Below, one piece after another: positions 4,675 to 5,509 of a DNA stretch of 5,509 nucleotides (its first letter is position 1; every line of letters begins with the position of its first letter). The translations under genes and the position numbers were made by a program. The DNA lies in assembly GCA_937873285.1 (NCBI GenBank), contig CALMNV010000045.1:1-5509 (forward strand), read 5' to 3'. The notes under the pieces are model-generated. The model saw only the letters and a program-made list of their open reading frames with translations, did no database searches and was not told the DNA's origin. The DNA is from an uncultured Intrasporangium sp. (lineage in GTDB: Bacteria; Actinomycetota; Actinomycetes; Actinomycetales; Dermatophilaceae).

Positions 4675-5509
4675 GTGACCGAAGAGGCGTTGGAGAACTT
4701 GCTGCAGGAGCACCGGACCTTTCCGCCGGCTGCCGAGTTCACGGCATACGCGAACGGCACCGCCGACCTGTACGCCGCCGCCGAGGCCGACCACGAGGGG
4801 TTCTGGGCCGAGCAGGCCCGCACGTACGTCTCCTGGAGCACGCCGTTCACGCAGACGCTGGACTGGAGCAACCCGCCGTTCGCGAAGTGGTTCGCCGACG
4901 GACGGCTCAACGCGTGCGTCAACGCCGTGGACCGGCACGTCGACGCGGGCCATGGCGACCGGGTCGCGATCCACTTCGTCGGCGAGCCGCAGGACGACAC
5001 CCGCGACCTCACGTATGCCGACCTGCACAGCCAGGTGCAGCGCGCCGCCAACGCGCTGGCCGACCTCGGCGTCACCACTGGGGACACGGTGGCGATCTAC
5101 CTGCCGATGATCCCCGAGGCAGCCATCGCCATGCTGGCCTGCGCCCGCCTCGGCGCGCCGCACTCCGTCGTCTTCGGCGGCTTCTCCGCCGAGGCGCTGC
5201 ACTCGCGCATCCAGGACGTCGGCGCGAAGGTGGTGATCACCTCCGACGGGGGGTATCGGCGTGGGTCTGCCTCCGCGCTCAAGCCGGCGGTCGATGCCGC
5301 GCTCGACCACGGCGACACGTCGGTCGAGAAGGTCCTCGTCGTGCGGCGCACCGGGCAGCAGACCGCGTGGACCGAGGGCCGGGACGTGTGGTGGCACGAC
5401 GCGCTCGAGGCCGCCGCCGCCGAGCACGAGGCGGTGCCCGTCGACGCCGAGCACCCGCTCTTCGTCCTCTACACACCGGGCACGACCGGCAAGCCCAAGG
5501 GCATCTTCC
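4675..5509 (+). CDS. acs: Acetyl-CoA synthetase, N-terminal 278 residues (cut by right edge)
   Basis: The product activates acetate to acetyl-CoA through acetyl-AMP in the cytoplasm. The GTG at 4675 follows an AAAGGCGG ribosome-binding sequence (4661-4668) by six bases, and no better start lies upstream. The frame is open to the window end, 278 of about 650 residues. Family landmarks include WFADGRLNACVNAVDRH (about 76-92), GDTVAIYLPMIPEAAIAMLA (about 137-156) and the run GAPHSVVFGGFSAEAL in the 160-177 region. The ATP-binding loop is at 266-276. That loop reads YTPGTTGKPKG, where the family has YTSGTTGKPKG or YTSGSTGKPKG, so Pro268 replaces a conserved serine. The segment YRRGSASALK has Ser where the bacterial enzyme usually has Arg or Lys near the CoA phosphate site. 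The catalytic C-terminal domain and the regulatory acetylated lysine are outside the window. Confidence 0.93.
   Translation, partial: MTEEALENLLQEHRTFPPAAEFTAYANGTADLYAAAEADHEGFWAEQARTYVSWSTPFTQTLDWSNPPFAKWFADGRLNACVNAVDRHVDAGHGDRVAIHFVGEPQDDTRDLTYADLHSQVQRAANALADLGVTTGDTVAIYLPMIPEAAIAMLACARLGAPHSVVFGGFSAEALHSRIQDVGAKVVITSDGGYRRGSASALKPAVDAALDHGDTSVEKVLVVRRTGQQTAWTEGRDVWWHDALEAAAAEHEAVPVDAEHPLFVLYTPGTTGKPKGIF

Noticed and set aside
3176..4678. Plus-strand open frame of 500 codons across the gap and the Fic-like gene
   Set aside because: It runs through the hairpin-rich gap and antisense to the Fic-like gene; the product is His-, Arg- and Gly-rich without any domain.
4594..5454. Minus-strand open frame of 286 codons opposite acs
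   Set aside because: The plus strand here encodes clear acetyl-CoA synthetase sequence, so this is a shadow frame.
1..5509. Mobile element, CRISPR array or novel defence system
   Set aside because: No transposase, integrase, spaced direct repeats or terminal inverted repeats are seen. The genes form a conserved actinobacterial neighbourhood, not an accessory island.

Overview
This is high-GC, high-coding-density DNA from an actinobacterium. GTG starts, 1-4 bp gene overlaps and the gene neighbourhood all fit. The order ssd-tadA-tadB-tadC beside a Fic-like gene and acetyl-CoA synthetase (acs) is the conserved actinobacterial neighbourhood known from Mycobacterium tuberculosis (Rv3660c to Rv3667) and Streptomyces coelicolor (around SCO3557-SCO3563). 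A member of Micrococcales, perhaps Intrasporangiaceae, is my guess; I cannot fix the genus from sequence alone.

Left part (1-3026, minus strand): four genes in one tightly coupled operon read right to left. They are an Ssd/CpaE-like P-loop protein, the secretion ATPase TadA/CpaF, the membrane protein TadB, and the start of a second membrane protein, TadC, which runs off the left edge. The junctions are ATGA, ATGA and TGATG overlaps. Together they encode the motor and inner-membrane platform of a Tad/Flp-type pilus. Pilin and TadE/F-like genes would be expected beyond the left edge.

Middle part (3027-3658): about 630 bases without a credible protein gene, rich in inverted repeats. On the minus strand, 3220-3288 forms two consecutive hairpins, each with seven cytosines in its loop. 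This is the defining structure of the actinobacterial 6C RNA, and it sits at the expected position upstream of ssd. A third C-loop hairpin and a 20-bp tandem duplication follow towards ssd. Further right, 3368-3650 holds a perfect 13-bp hairpin and nested long-range pairings. It lies where Ms1 (MTS2823) or the 6S-like RNA is found in relatives, so it is a candidate for that RNA, with its strand unresolved. The HAD-hydrolase gene that separates these two RNAs in M. tuberculosis is absent here.

Right part (3659-5509): a minus-strand Fic-fold protein whose catalytic motif has lost its histidine, and, diverging from it, the first 278 codons of acetyl-CoA synthetase, cut by the right edge. The acs reading shows a proline in place of the usual first serine of the ATP-binding loop.
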